This document shows positions 1 through 6,441 of a DNA stretch of 11,750 bases, one piece after another. The stretch lies in assembly GCA_030066455.1 (NCBI GenBank), contig JASJBQ010000141.1, forward strand, positions 1-11,750. The letters run 5' to 3'. The notes beneath the pieces were generated by a model, which saw nothing but the letters and a program-made list of their open reading frames with translations, searched no databases and was not told the DNA's origin. Every line of letters starts with the position of its first letter. The stretch's first letter is position 1. Origin of the DNA: Desulfobacterales bacterium. Its GTDB lineage: Bacteria > Desulfobacterota > Desulfobacteria > Desulfobacterales > UBA5852. The position numbers and the translations under genes were made by a program.

Positions 1-450
1 AGCTACGGGCAGTTTCCCTGGGTGTCGCTGGCGCTGGCCTTCAGCTTCGGGTTCTATGCCCTGATCCGCAAGGTGGCCCCGGTGAGCCCGCTGGTCGGCC
101 TCGCCGTGGAAACCCTGCTGCTCTCCATTCCGGCCCTGGCCTATCTCGTGTATCTGGACCGGATGGGCGCGGGCGCCTTCCTGCGGATGGGCGGGGCGAC
201 CAGCCTCCTGCTGGCCGGGGCGGCCCTGGTGACCGGTCTGCCGCTGCTGCTTTTCACCCACGGCACCAAACGCCTGCATCTGACCACCATCGGCTTCCTG
301 CAGTACATCGCGCCCAGCTGCACCTTTCTGCTGGCGATCCTGGTCTACGGCGAACCGCTGCACACCTCCCAGCTTTGGACCTTCATCCTGATCTGGTCGG
401 CCCTGGCCCTCTACTCTCTGGATGCGCTGCGGCACTACCGGAATCATTAG
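1..450 (+). CDS. rarD: RarD/EamA-family transporter, C-terminal half (5' end outside the window)
   Basis: The reading frame is open from base 1 and ends at TAG 448-450, giving 149 residues. The start lies upstream of the window, and the internal GTG at 22 is not the real start. The first residues (SYGQFPW, then VSLALAFSFGFYALIRK) match the middle of RarD proteins, in the EamA drug/metabolite transporter superfamily of the inner membrane. The remainder carries further hydrophobic segments and the typical stretches GLPLLLFTHGTKRL and GFLQYIAPSCTFLLA, then YGEPL. RarD proteins are usually about 290-300 residues, so roughly the C-terminal half is here. The physiological substrate of RarD is not well established; the name comes from a chloramphenicol phenotype. 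The next gene is on the opposite strand, with a short repeat just after the stop codon. Confidence 0.9.
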   Translation, partial: SYGQFPWVSLALAFSFGFYALIRKVAPVSPLVGLAVETLLLSIPALAYLVYLDRMGAGAFLRMGGATSLLLAGAALVTGLPLLLFTHGTKRLHLTTIGFLQYIAPSCTFLLAILVYGEPLHTSQLWTFILIWSALALYSLDALRHYRNH

Positions 451-469
451 CCGCCGATTGGAGTAATTG

Positions 470-500
470 GCCACTGATTAACACAGATGGTCACTGATTC
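470..500 (+). repeat. Triple 10-bp repeat module, copy 1 (left end of GxxExxY unit)
   Basis: After a leading G at 470, three consecutive 10-bp units occupy 471-480 (CCACTGATTA), 481-490 (ACACAGATGG) and 491-500 (TCACTGATTC). Each fits N-C-R-C-W-G-A-T-N-N. The module starts about 20 bp after the rarD stop codon and is the inverted partner of the copy at 891-921. The preceding AATTG (465-469) is also shared with the copy at 9302. Confidence 0.75.
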
Positions 501-511
501 GAAAGAATCAG
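494..511 (+). other. Hairpin with GAAA tetraloop
   Basis: CTGATTC (494-500) and GAATCAG (505-511) form a perfect 7-bp stem closed by GAAA, a GNRA-type tetraloop. It begins in the last unit of the repeat module and lies between the convergent rarD and GxxExxY genes. It could act as a transcript end or a 3' stabilising structure, but there is no clear T-tract, so a rho-independent terminator is not claimed. Confidence 0.4.
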
Positions 512-524
512 AATGCCCTTGGAT

Positions 525-890
525 TTAATAGACACGGCGCATGATTTCCGGTTTCGGTCCAAAATTCAGCAACAATCCGACCTTGATACCGGTAGCCTTG
601 AGGTAATTAATCAGCTGGGCCTCATGCTCCGGTCGCAGGCTTTGCATGGCCTTGATTTCACAGATCACTTTCCCTTCCACCCAAAGATCAGCCAGATACT
701 CTCCGACCGAATGCGCTTTGTACTTAACCTTGATGGGGTGCTGGGCATTGACCTGCAGGCCTCGGATCTTCAACTCGATCAGCATGGCATTTTCGTAGAC
801 TTTTTCCAGAAAACCAGGACCCAGGTGATTGTACACCTCGTAGAAGGCGCCGATGATATCTCGAGTTGTGTTCTCAAATTCGTAGACCAT
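525..890 (-). CDS. GxxExxY-family protein (PD-(D/E)xK-like fold)
   Basis: 121 residues from ATG 890-888; a TTG codon just upstream (893-891) is an alternative start. Length fits the GxxExxY family (about 120-125 residues). The signature is seen as GFLEKVY at residues 26-32. Asp68 and EIK at 78-80, with Gln92 further on, make the D...ExK pattern of PD-(D/E)xK nucleases. So the catalytic-type residues look intact, but a biochemical function for the family is not established to my knowledge. There is no recognisable Shine-Dalgarno: the 31-bp repeat ends directly at the start codon and therefore supplies the leader. Base composition is more AT-rich than the neighbours, which suggests acquisition. 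The family call is firm; a role in mobility or DNA cutting is inference. Confidence 0.88.
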   Translation of the reverse strand: MVYEFENTTRDIIGAFYEVYNHLGPGFLEKVYENAMLIELKIRGLQVNAQHPIKVKYKAHSVGEYLADLWVEGKVICEIKAMQSLRPEHEAQLINYLKATGIKVGLLLNFGPKPEIMRRVY

Positions 891-921
891 CAATCAGTGT
901 CAATCCGTGCAAATCTGTGGC
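891..921 (-). repeat. Triple 10-bp repeat module, copy 2 (right end of GxxExxY unit)
   Basis: Read on the minus strand from 921: a leading G, then CCACAGATTT (920-911), GCACGGATTG (910-901) and ACACTGATTG (900-891). It ends where the GxxExxY start codon begins and lies 10 bp from the stop codon of the phosphotransferase gene (931). It is the inverted partner of copy 1. Confidence 0.75.
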
Positions 922-930
922 TGATATTAT

Positions 931-1995
931 CTAGTTAAAACCTTCGGTCATGACGCGCTGCGCGGTTTTTTCGAGCACGTGGACGCCGAAGATGAGCATC
1001 TTGAAGCGTTCGTCCCGGGTCTGGCCGTGATAGTAGCGGTAGTAGATCTGCTGGGCGATGACGGCCAGGCGGAAGAGACCGAAGCAGAAATAGTAGGCGA
1101 AGTTGGCCGTGTCGGCGCCCGCGCAATCAGCGTAGGCGGCCACGATTTCGCGTCGGGTGAGCATGCCGTCCAGATGGGTCGGCATGAGCCGCAGCAACTG
1201 CTGCTCCTCCGGGTCGTCGGCCTGAATCCAGTAGGCCAGGCTGTTGCCCAGATCCAAGAGTGGATCGCCGACAGTGGCCAGTTCCCAGTCCAGCACACCG
1301 ATGATGCGGAGGGGATCCTGCGGGGAAAGCACCAGATTGTCGAAGCGGAAATCGTTGTGCACGATGGCGGGGTGCGGTGTGTCCGCCGGCCTGCGGGCCG
1401 CGAGCCAGTCCATGACGTCTTCGAAGTCGGGGGCGTCAGCGGTGCGGGCGTTGCGGTAGCGCTGCGACCATCCGTTCACCTGCCGTTCGACGTAGCCCTG
1501 CGGCTTGCCGAGGTTTTCGAGCCCGGCGGCCAGGTCGATCCGGTGCAGGCGGCTGAACACTTCGACGAAGCGTCGGCACAGCGTGCGGCAGTCCCGGGCC
1601 GGCAGCGCCAACCCTTCCGGAAGACTTTTACGCAGGATGATTCCCCGGATGCGTTCCATGACGTAGAAGGGGCTGTTGATGATCGTGTCGTCTTCAGTGT
1701 AGAGCAGCGGTTGGGGACAAAGGTCGTAATGGGGCCTCAGCGCTTTGAGGATCCTGTATTCGCGCTGCATGTCATGCGCCGACCTGGCCTTGGTCCCGAT
1801 CGGCGGCCGCCGCAGGACGAGATCGCGGTTGGCGAAACGCAGCAGATAGGTCAAATTGGAGAAGCCGCTGGGGAACTGTTTGATTTCCAGAGGCCCCTGC
1901 AATTCGGGCATCGCTTCGAGGAGAAAGGCTTCCAGCCGCTCAGACGCCAGCGTCTCCCCCTTTCTGGTCTCCACGGCGCGGTCGGTCAGTTGCAT
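931..1995 (-). CDS. ACAD10/11-type phosphotransferase (APH/kinase-like fold)
   Basis: 354 residues from ATG 1995. This start has GGAGG about 10 bases upstream; an in-frame ATG at 2043 would extend the protein deep into the TetR gene and is less likely. The N-lobe shows a glycine-containing loop (FPSGFSNLTYLL, 41-52). The catalytic loop is HNDFRFDN with His213, Asp215 and Asn220, and the metal-binding Asp is in LDWE at 236. This matches the phosphotransferase family fused to acyl-CoA dehydrogenase in ACAD10/11 and free-standing in bacteria (LvaA of Pseudomonas putida), where the 4-hydroxyl of an acyl-CoA is phosphorylated. Here an ACAD11-like dehydrogenase is encoded separately at 5066-6256, supporting that reaction by inference. 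The start overlaps the TetR stop by 10 bp, implying coupled translation. Antibiotic phosphorylation is unlikely. Confidence 0.88.
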   Translation of the reverse strand: MQLTDRAVETRKGETLASERLEAFLLEAMPELQGPLEIKQFPSGFSNLTYLLRFANRDLVLRRPPIGTKARSAHDMQREYRILKALRPHYDLCPQPLLYTEDDTIINSPFYVMERIRGIILRKSLPEGLALPARDCRTLCRRFVEVFSRLHRIDLAAGLENLGKPQGYVERQVNGWSQRYRNARTADAPDFEDVMDWLAARRPADTPHPAIVHNDFRFDNLVLSPQDPLRIIGVLDWELATVGDPLLDLGNSLAYWIQADDPEEQQLLRLMPTHLDGMLTRREIVAAYADCAGADTANFAYYFCFGLFRLAVIAQQIYYRYYHGQTRDERFKMLIFGVHVLEKTAQRVMTEGFN

Positions 1996-2696
1996 GTCCG
2001 GGGCGCCTCCCCCTCGCCCTTTACATGATAATTCATGACGCAATCCAGGATGAAATTGGCATAGTGGTCCACTGAGACACCGCGCCGCGAGAATTTCCAG
2101 CGTTTGACGTACCAGTCCTGCAGCAGGGCTTTGATCGCGCCGGCGCTCAGGGCGATGTCGTGTGTTCGGAAAAGACCGCCTGCCTGCCCCTCCCGCAGAA
2201 TGGCGGCAAACAGCCGGTCGGTGGCCATCTCGCTGTCGATGGTTTTTTCCTTCTCCCGCGGGTTCATGTTTTTGGCTTCCATGAAAGAAAAATAAAACCA
2301 GGGCTGGAGGGCCTCCGTCAAATAAAGGTGCAGGCGGATGGCGGTTTCAAGCCGGGCGACCGGACCGCGGCTGGCCTGCAGGTGTTCGTTGAGCACACGG
2401 CCCACCATCTCGCGCCCGTGCTTGAGGATCATTTCCAGCAGTTCGTCCTTGCTGGCGAAGTAGGCGTAGAGCGCCCCCAGGCTGAGGCCGGTCTCGCGGC
2501 TGAAATCGCGCATGGTCATGGCCTGGAAACCTTTTTCGTTGCTCAGTTTGAGGGTCGCATCGAAAATACGGATCAGGTTGCGGACAACCGTCGCTTCTTT
2601 CTTGATCTGGATCTTGTCGCGATTGGCCCGGTAGATTTCAAGGCAAAGCCGCTCCGTGGATATCCCGGCGCGGTCTATGAATTCCTGGTAGTTCAT
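1986..2696 (-). CDS. TetR/AcrR-family transcriptional regulator
   Basis: 236 residues. The N-terminal DNA-binding domain is unmistakable: GFQAMTMRDFSRETG, then LSLGALYAYFASKDELL at about 56-87, with the recognition helix near 71-80. It is preceded by an unusually long leader of about 35 residues. The C-terminal ligand domain is helical with an aromatic segment (WFYFSFMEA, 133-141) that could line an acyl pocket. The ATG at 2696 is the only good start after an in-frame stop about 35 bp upstream, although no clear Shine-Dalgarno precedes it. The gene is followed, with a 10-bp overlap, by the phosphotransferase, so regulator and enzyme are co-expressed. TetR proteins in such blocks usually sense acyl-CoAs (FadR/PsrA-like). 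The palindrome at 7349-7390 is a candidate operator. Ligand and targets are inferred. Confidence 0.9.
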   Translation of the reverse strand: MNYQEFIDRAGISTERLCLEIYRANRDKIQIKKEATVVRNLIRIFDATLKLSNEKGFQAMTMRDFSRETGLSLGALYAYFASKDELLEMILKHGREMVGRVLNEHLQASRGPVARLETAIRLHLYLTEALQPWFYFSFMEAKNMNPREKEKTIDSEMATDRLFAAILREGQAGGLFRTHDIALSAGAIKALLQDWYVKRWKFSRRGVSVDHYANFILDCVMNYHVKGEGEAPRTCN

Positions 2697-2794
2697 GATT
2701 GTTTGATCGTATCGGTATTGACTGACCTAATCGCGCTGCCCTTGGTGGAGGACTCATGAAGACTCCACTGATCCGAGGTCTTTTACTAATGGGT

Positions 2795-2866
2795 TTCTTC
2801 ATTTTCTGTCCCGTGACAGAAAACGAAGCAAAAGAGCACGCCCGCGCCCCGCTTCACCCTGCGCGT
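2795..2866 (+). repeat. 72-bp hairpin repeat, copy A (3' side of the DmdC-like gene)
   Basis: This segment aligns without gaps to 4745-4816 with about 57 of 72 identical positions. It contains a perfect hairpin at 2802-2823: arms TTTTCTGTC and GACAGAAAA around CCGT. The equivalent hairpin in copy B has a different sequence but still pairs, so the differences are compensatory. Both copies share ACGAA.CAAAAGA and CCTGCGCGT downstream. The segment is intergenic between the TetR start and the DmdC-like stop. Confidence 0.7.
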
Positions 2867-2904
2867 AACACCGCCATACGCTGCAATCGGCCACACCAAT
2901 CAAA

Positions 2905-4719
2905 TCAGCCGCCAAAGGCGGCCTCCTCCATGGCAACCGCAGCATCGCTGCCGTCTTCGATGGCATCCATTCGTCCGAGTGCACCCGGCAGGATGGTGCG
3001 GATGAAGAATTCCGCGGTCTTCATCTGGCCGGCATAGAAAAGCCGGTCCTTTTTCCTGGCGCCGGCTATTTTTTCGGCAGCCACCGTGGCGCGCCACAGA
3101 AGCATCCAGCCCATGACCACGTCGCCCATGACATCGAGAAAAGGCAGTGAATGCGCAAAGGCCGCGCGGAATTTTGCGGACATGGCGTTCCGGCCCATGT
3201 GCAGGGCGACGGCGCCCAGACGGTCGATGGCTGTATCCATGCGCCGGGCCAGATCGGCCGTGGCCTCCAGTGACCGGGCCCTCTCGGTGGCCGCCTTCAT
3301 GCGGGCGAGAAAATCCATGTAGATGGCGCCTTTTTTCAATCCCAGCTTACGCCCCAGAAGATCGGCGGCCTGGATGCCGGTGCAGCCCTCGAAGATGGTC
3401 GTGATCTTGCAGTCCCGGGCGATGGCCTCCACCGGGTAGTCCCGGGTGTACCCGGCCCCGCCGAACACCTGGATGCCGTTGACACACACCTCGTAGCCGC
3501 GCTCGCTGCCGTAGCCTTTGATGATCGGGGTCAGCAGTTCGAGGAGGTTGAGGCAGCTTTCCTTCTCTTCGTCGTCGTCAGCCGCTTCATAGCGGTCGAC
3601 CAGATGCCAGCCGAAATAGACCAGGGCCCGCAGGCCTTCGACATGGGCTTTCATCCACATGAGCATGCGGCGGACATCCGGGTGACGGATGATGGGCACG
3701 GAGGGCGCGCTGCGGTCCATGAAGTCGGCGATGTCGCGACCCTGAATCCGCTGGCGGGCGTAGTCGAGGGCGTAGAGATAGGAAGTGGATGCATGGGCCA
3801 GGGCCTGCAATCCGGTGCCCAGGCGGGCGCCGTTCATCATGTGGAACATGATCTTCATGCCCTGGCGCTCCTCCCCCAGCAGGAAGCCGGTGCACGGCCC
3901 GCGCGAGCCCAGGGCCATGCTGCAGGTGGCACTGCCGTGGATGCCGTGCTTTTCCTCCACGCCGGTGCAGACGATGTCGTTGCGTTCACCCAGGCTCCCG
4001 TCGGGATTGACGAGGTGCTTGGGCACGATGAAGATGGAAATGCCCTTGGTCCCCGAGGGATCGCCCTCGATGCGGGCCAGGACGGGGTGGATGATGTTAT
4101 CGACCAGGTCGTGCTCGCCGTTGGTGATGAAGATTTTGTTGCCTGTCAGGTTGAAGGTGCCGTCGGGGTTGCGCACGGCCGTGGTGGTCAGGCTGCCCAC
4201 GTCGGTGCCGGCTTCCGGCTCGGTGAGCAGCATGGTGCCGCCCCAGCGGCCGGTGTTGATCTTTTCGAGATAGGTTTGCTTCTGTTCCTCCGTGCCGTAG
4301 AGCTGGATCATGTGGGCCGTGCCGGCTCCCATCGAGCCGTAGGCGCAGAGCGCCCAGTTGGCCCCCATGAGATATTCCTCCACGGCGGCGCGGATCGAAT
4401 GCGGCAGACCCTGGCCGCCGTATTCCGGCGGCGCCGAGGGGGCGGTCCACTCGCTTTCGAGGTAGAGTCGGTGCACGCGGTGAAAGCTCTCCGGCACTTT
4501 GACGCGGCCGTTACTTTCGTAGCGAACGCCGATGCGGTCGCCGTCCGCGTAGGTCGGCAGCATCTCCTTGAGGGCGAAGCGCCGGGCTTCGCTCACGATC
4601 AGGTCGAAGGTCTTGCGATTGAAGGCATTGAACTTCTCGGAGGCGGTCAGCTTTTGCACTTCGAGCAGTTCATGCAGAACGAAATCGATGTCCCGCCGGT
4701 CGGCTATTAACTGGGCCAT
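2905..4719 (-). CDS. Acyl-CoA dehydrogenase, long DmdC-like form with C-terminal extension
   Basis: 604 residues from ATG 4719, which has AGAGGA 8 bases upstream; reading further upstream would run through a repeat and is rejected. It is a flavoprotein that oxidises an acyl-CoA to the 2-enoyl-CoA and hands electrons to ETF. Visible features are the N-terminal helical domain, MLLTEPEAGTDVGS (163-176) and KIFITNGEHD (195-204) of the FAD/substrate domain, VFGGAGYTRDYPVEAIARD (418-436), and the catalytic-base region TIFEGCTGIQ with Glu444. About 140 residues beyond a normal dehydrogenase form the extra helical C-terminal domain of the roughly 600-residue class annotated as 3-methylmercaptopropionyl-CoA dehydrogenase (DmdC). 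The true substrate cannot be told from sequence; many members act on ordinary or branched acyl-CoAs. The gene is flanked on both sides by the 72-bp hairpin repeat. Confidence 0.93.
   Translation of the reverse strand: MAQLIADRRDIDFVLHELLEVQKLTASEKFNAFNRKTFDLIVSEARRFALKEMLPTYADGDRIGVRYESNGRVKVPESFHRVHRLYLESEWTAPSAPPEYGGQGLPHSIRAAVEEYLMGANWALCAYGSMGAGTAHMIQLYGTEEQKQTYLEKINTGRWGGTMLLTEPEAGTDVGSLTTTAVRNPDGTFNLTGNKIFITNGEHDLVDNIIHPVLARIEGDPSGTKGISIFIVPKHLVNPDGSLGERNDIVCTGVEEKHGIHGSATCSMALGSRGPCTGFLLGEERQGMKIMFHMMNGARLGTGLQALAHASTSYLYALDYARQRIQGRDIADFMDRSAPSVPIIRHPDVRRMLMWMKAHVEGLRALVYFGWHLVDRYEAADDDEEKESCLNLLELLTPIIKGYGSERGYEVCVNGIQVFGGAGYTRDYPVEAIARDCKITTIFEGCTGIQAADLLGRKLGLKKGAIYMDFLARMKAATERARSLEATADLARRMDTAIDRLGAVALHMGRNAMSAKFRAAFAHSLPFLDVMGDVVMGWMLLWRATVAAEKIAGARKKDRLFYAGQMKTAEFFIRTILPGALGRMDAIEDGSDAAVAMEEAAFGG
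2908..2922 (-). terminator. Possible terminator hairpin over the last codons of the DmdC-like gene
   Basis: On the minus strand GCCGCC-TTT-GGCGGC forms a perfect 6-bp GC stem, followed by the stop codon and a moderately T-rich stretch (TGATTTGATT). It overlaps the codons for the last residues (AAFGG). The T-tract is interrupted, so termination would be weak. Confidence 0.3.
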
Positions 4720-4744
4720 GGTATTATTCCTCTGGTCTTTAAAT

Positions 4745-4816
4745 TTTTTCATTTTCTTCCACGTGGAAGAAAACGAACCAAAAGAAGACGCCAGTGTCCC
4801 GCTTTTTCCTGCGCGT
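4745..4816 (+). repeat. 72-bp hairpin repeat, copy B (5' side of the DmdC-like gene)
   Basis: Direct repeat of 2795-2866 at a constant offset of 1950 bp. It contains a perfect palindrome at 4752-4773 (arms TTTTCTTCC and GGAAGAAAA around ACGT), followed by ACGAACCAAAAGA. Relative to copy A two stem positions differ in both arms in a compensatory way. It begins about 26 bp upstream of the DmdC-like start codon, so it would lie in that gene's leader RNA. Confidence 0.7.
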
Positions 4817-4832
4817 CGCCACGTCGGACGGC

Positions 4833-4871
4833 GCGCGCGGAAAATCGCTGCGCTCAGACAGGTCCGCGCGC
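4833..4871 (+). repeat. GC-rich inverted repeat with trailing T-tract
   Basis: GCGCGCGGA (4833-4841) and TCCGCGCGC (4863-4871) are perfectly complementary over 9 bp with a 21-base loop, and TTTTCT follows on the plus strand. It lies just beyond copy B of the 72-bp repeat and may belong to the same longer unit. It could end plus-strand transcripts, but no plus-strand gene precedes it, so its role is unclear. Confidence 0.4.
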
Positions 4872-5026
4872 TTTTCTCGCCCGCCATGTCGATGCTCGGC
4901 GCGGGACAAAGGGGAAAACCTGAACCCCAACGCATTGATACGCTTGCCTCAAAAGGGCTACCTGACGCTTCCCATCCTGACGTATGAGACTCACCGGGTT
5001 GTAAATAACAGTCGACAAATCATTTT

Positions 5027-5057
5027 TTTATCCGAGTCATCCGTGCCGATCGGTGGC
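5027..5057 (-). repeat. Triple 10-bp repeat module, degenerate copy 3
   Basis: Read on the minus strand from 5057: G, then CCACCGATCG (5056-5047), GCACGGATGA (5046-5037) and a third unit, CTCGGATAAA, that is out of step by one base. It ends 9 bp from the stop codon (5066) of the ACAD11-like dehydrogenase. It is a solo copy with no inverted partner nearby. Confidence 0.5.
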
Positions 5058-5065
5058 CGATATTC

Positions 5066-6256
5066 CTATTGATAATTTTTCAATATCCGTTTGGCGACCG
5101 AGATTTTGTGCACCTCGTCGGCGCCGTCGTAGATGCGGGCGGCGCGCTCGTGGCGGTAGAAGAACGCCAGGATGGTGTCGTCGGTCATGCCCAGCCCCCC
5201 GTGAACCTGAAGGGCGCGGTCAATGACTTCCATCATCGTGTGGGCCACCTGGAATTTGATCAGGGAGATTTCGGTGCGGGCGGCCTTGTGGCCCTCCTGC
5301 TCCATTTTCCAGGCCGCATGCAGCACCGCCAGGCGGGCGGCCTGGATGGCGGCCGCCGATTCGGCAATCCAGGCCTGGACGATCTGTTTGGTGGCCAGCA
5401 CGCGGCCGGGAGCGACTTCGCGCGACGCCGCCCGTCGGCACATGAGATCGAAGGCCCGGTTGCAGATGCCGATCCAGCGCATGCAGTGGTGGATGCGTCC
5501 CGGGCCCAAACGCTCCTGGGCGATGATAAAACCGTGTCCCTCGGGGCCCAGCAGGTTTTCCTGCGGCACGCGGCAGGACTGGTAGAGGATTTCGCCGTGG
5601 CTGAAGTAGCCGCGTCCGGCCTCGCCCATCACCGGAATGATCCGCGCCTGGTTGAAACCGGGAGTGTCGGTGGGGACGATGATCATGCTGGCCCGCAGGT
5701 AGGGCGGGGCCTCCGGGTTGGTGACCGCCATGACGATGGCGAATGCGGCCCCATCCGAAGAGGTGGTGTACCATTTTTGGCCGTCGATGACATAGTCCGC
5801 GCCCTCCTTGATCGCCGTGGTGGCGAGCATGGTCGGGTTGGAGCCGGGCATTTCGACCTCCGTCATCGAGAAGCAGGAGCGGATGCGGCCGTCGACCAGC
5901 GGCTGGAGATATTTTTGCTTCTGCGCGGTAGTTCCGTGCAGGTGGAGAATCTCGGCATTGCCTGCATCCGGGGCCTGGCAGCCGAAAACGTAATGGCCCA
6001 GCGGCGACCGCCCCAGGGCCTCGGAGACCAGGGCGTGGTCGACCAGGTCGAGCCCCATGCCGCCGAATTCAACCGGGTGGTTCGGCGCCCAGAGCTCCAT
6101 CTGTTTGACCATCCGGCGCCGGCGCTCCAGTTCCGGCTCCAGTTCATCGAAACGGCCCTGAAGCAGCAGCGGTTCCAGCGGCATGAGCTCGCGTTCGACG
6201 AACTCATCGATCATGCCGATGACGGTTTGCATCTTTTCCGAAATGGCGAAGTCCAT
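5066..6256 (-). CDS. ACAD10/11-type acyl-CoA dehydrogenase
   Basis: 396 residues from ATG 6256, with AAGGA 8 bases upstream. It is a full-length acyl-CoA dehydrogenase: N-terminal helical domain, CFSMTEVEMPGSNPT (128-142), substrate/FAD loop DGQKWYTTSSDGA (158-170), HHCMRWIGICNRAFDLMCRRA (256-276) and VHGGLGMTDD (351-360). The C-terminal IYDGADEVH (375-383) is typical of the ACAD10/11 branch: at the place of the usual catalytic Glu in YEG it has Asp377. In that branch the enzyme works on a 4-phosphoacyl-CoA made by a partner kinase, removing phosphate to give an enoyl-type product, later a 3-hydroxyacyl-CoA (compare LvaC). The partner kinase is at 931-1995 and a histidine-phosphatase-like protein is immediately upstream in the transcript. 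Family branch is well supported; the substrate is inferred. Confidence 0.9.
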   Translation of the reverse strand: MDFAISEKMQTVIGMIDEFVERELMPLEPLLLQGRFDELEPELERRRRMVKQMELWAPNHPVEFGGMGLDLVDHALVSEALGRSPLGHYVFGCQAPDAGNAEILHLHGTTAQKQKYLQPLVDGRIRSCFSMTEVEMPGSNPTMLATTAIKEGADYVIDGQKWYTTSSDGAAFAIVMAVTNPEAPPYLRASMIIVPTDTPGFNQARIIPVMGEAGRGYFSHGEILYQSCRVPQENLLGPEGHGFIIAQERLGPGRIHHCMRWIGICNRAFDLMCRRAASREVAPGRVLATKQIVQAWIAESAAAIQAARLAVLHAAWKMEQEGHKAARTEISLIKFQVAHTMMEVIDRALQVHGGLGMTDDTILAFFYRHERAARIYDGADEVHKISVAKRILKNYQ

Positions 6257-6279
6257 GCTCGTTTTCCTTAATTTTTTGG

Positions 6280-6310
6280 GCCACAGATTTTCACAGATTC
6301 ACACAAGATA
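6280..6310 (+). repeat. Triple 10-bp repeat module, copy 4
   Basis: G6280 then CCACAGATTT (6281-6290), TCACAGATTC (6291-6300) and ACACAAGATA (6301-6310, one base displaced). It lies 24 bp upstream of the ACAD11-like start codon. It faces the inverted copy at 6442-6472. Confidence 0.7.
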
Positions 6311-6324
6311 ATGTGGTCAGTTTA

Positions 6325-6355
6325 GCCGCAGATTTTCGCTGATGAACGCTGATCG
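6325..6355 (+). repeat. Triple 10-bp repeat module, copy 5 (CGC subtype)
   Basis: G6325 then CCGCAGATTT (6326-6335), TCGCTGATGA (6336-6345) and ACGCTGATCG (6346-6355). All three units carry CGC where other copies carry CAC. Its inverted partner at 6398-6430 has the same CGC form, so the pair seems to have evolved together. Confidence 0.65.
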
Positions 6356-6397
6356 TTATGCATCCGCGCGGCTGGTGCGGTCAGTTCCTGTAAATAT

Positions 6398-6430
6398 AAA
6401 TCTGCGTATATCTGCGCAGATCACGCGGCC
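6398..6430 (-). repeat. Triple 10-bp repeat module, copy 6 (CGC subtype, inverted)
   Basis: On the minus strand: GGCC, a degenerate first unit (6427-6418, CGCGTGATCT), then GCGCAGATAT (6417-6408) and ACGCAGATTT (6407-6398). It is the inverted partner of copy 5, with only about 42 bp and no gene between them. Confidence 0.55.
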
Positions 6431-6441
6431 AATCTCTTTTC

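Larger units (their letters stand above)
470..921. mobile_element. Candidate 452-bp element: GxxExxY gene between 31-bp inverted repeats
   Basis: The left end (470-500, plus strand) and the right end (921-891, minus strand) are imperfect inverted repeats matching at about 24 of 31 positions, both beginning GCCAC and each made of three 10-bp units. Between them sits one gene (525-890) whose start codon directly follows the right repeat. The interior is visibly richer in A+T than the flanking genes. No target-site duplication is obvious. Calling it mobile is an inference from architecture: related modules without a gene occur elsewhere in the window, and the protein has a nuclease fold. The alternative is that the repeats are a chromosomal repeat family next to which the gene happens to lie. 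Confidence 0.45.
4720..5065. other. 346-bp intergenic region made largely of repeat sequence
   Basis: It lies between two acyl-CoA dehydrogenase genes read in the same (minus) direction. From the DmdC-like start it holds that gene's ribosome-binding site, the 72-bp hairpin repeat copy B (4745-4816), a GC-rich inverted repeat (4833-4871), about 100 bp without recognised features (4872-4980), and a degenerate triple 10-bp module (5027-5057) beside the next stop codon. Short open frames across it have no family resemblance. The gap suggests the two dehydrogenases may not share one transcript. Confidence 0.6.

Noticed and set aside
931..1995. Aminoglycoside resistance kinase
   Set aside because: The fold is shared, but the residues around the catalytic loop and the neighbouring acyl-CoA dehydrogenase point to the ACAD10/11-type family.
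979..2028. Long open frame on the strand opposite the phosphotransferase
   Set aside because: It mirrors a clear enzyme gene, has no recognisable motifs, and long opposite-strand frames are expected at this GC content. The same applies to 3604-4710, 5069-6271 and the minus-strand frame 8114-9316.
2764..2773. Single CCACTGATCC unit resembling the 10-bp repeat
   Set aside because: Only one unit is present with no second or third unit next to it, so chance is a sufficient explanation.
2756..3037. Small plus-strand open frame beginning with a hydrophobic, signal-like stretch
   Set aside because: Its first part runs through copy A of the hairpin repeat and the rest is antisense to the DmdC-like gene. 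It has no family resemblance.
4720..4935. 72-residue N-terminal extension of the DmdC-like dehydrogenase
   Set aside because: It is a translation of the 72-bp hairpin repeat and adjacent GC-rich sequence. A good ribosome-binding site precedes the ATG at 4719.
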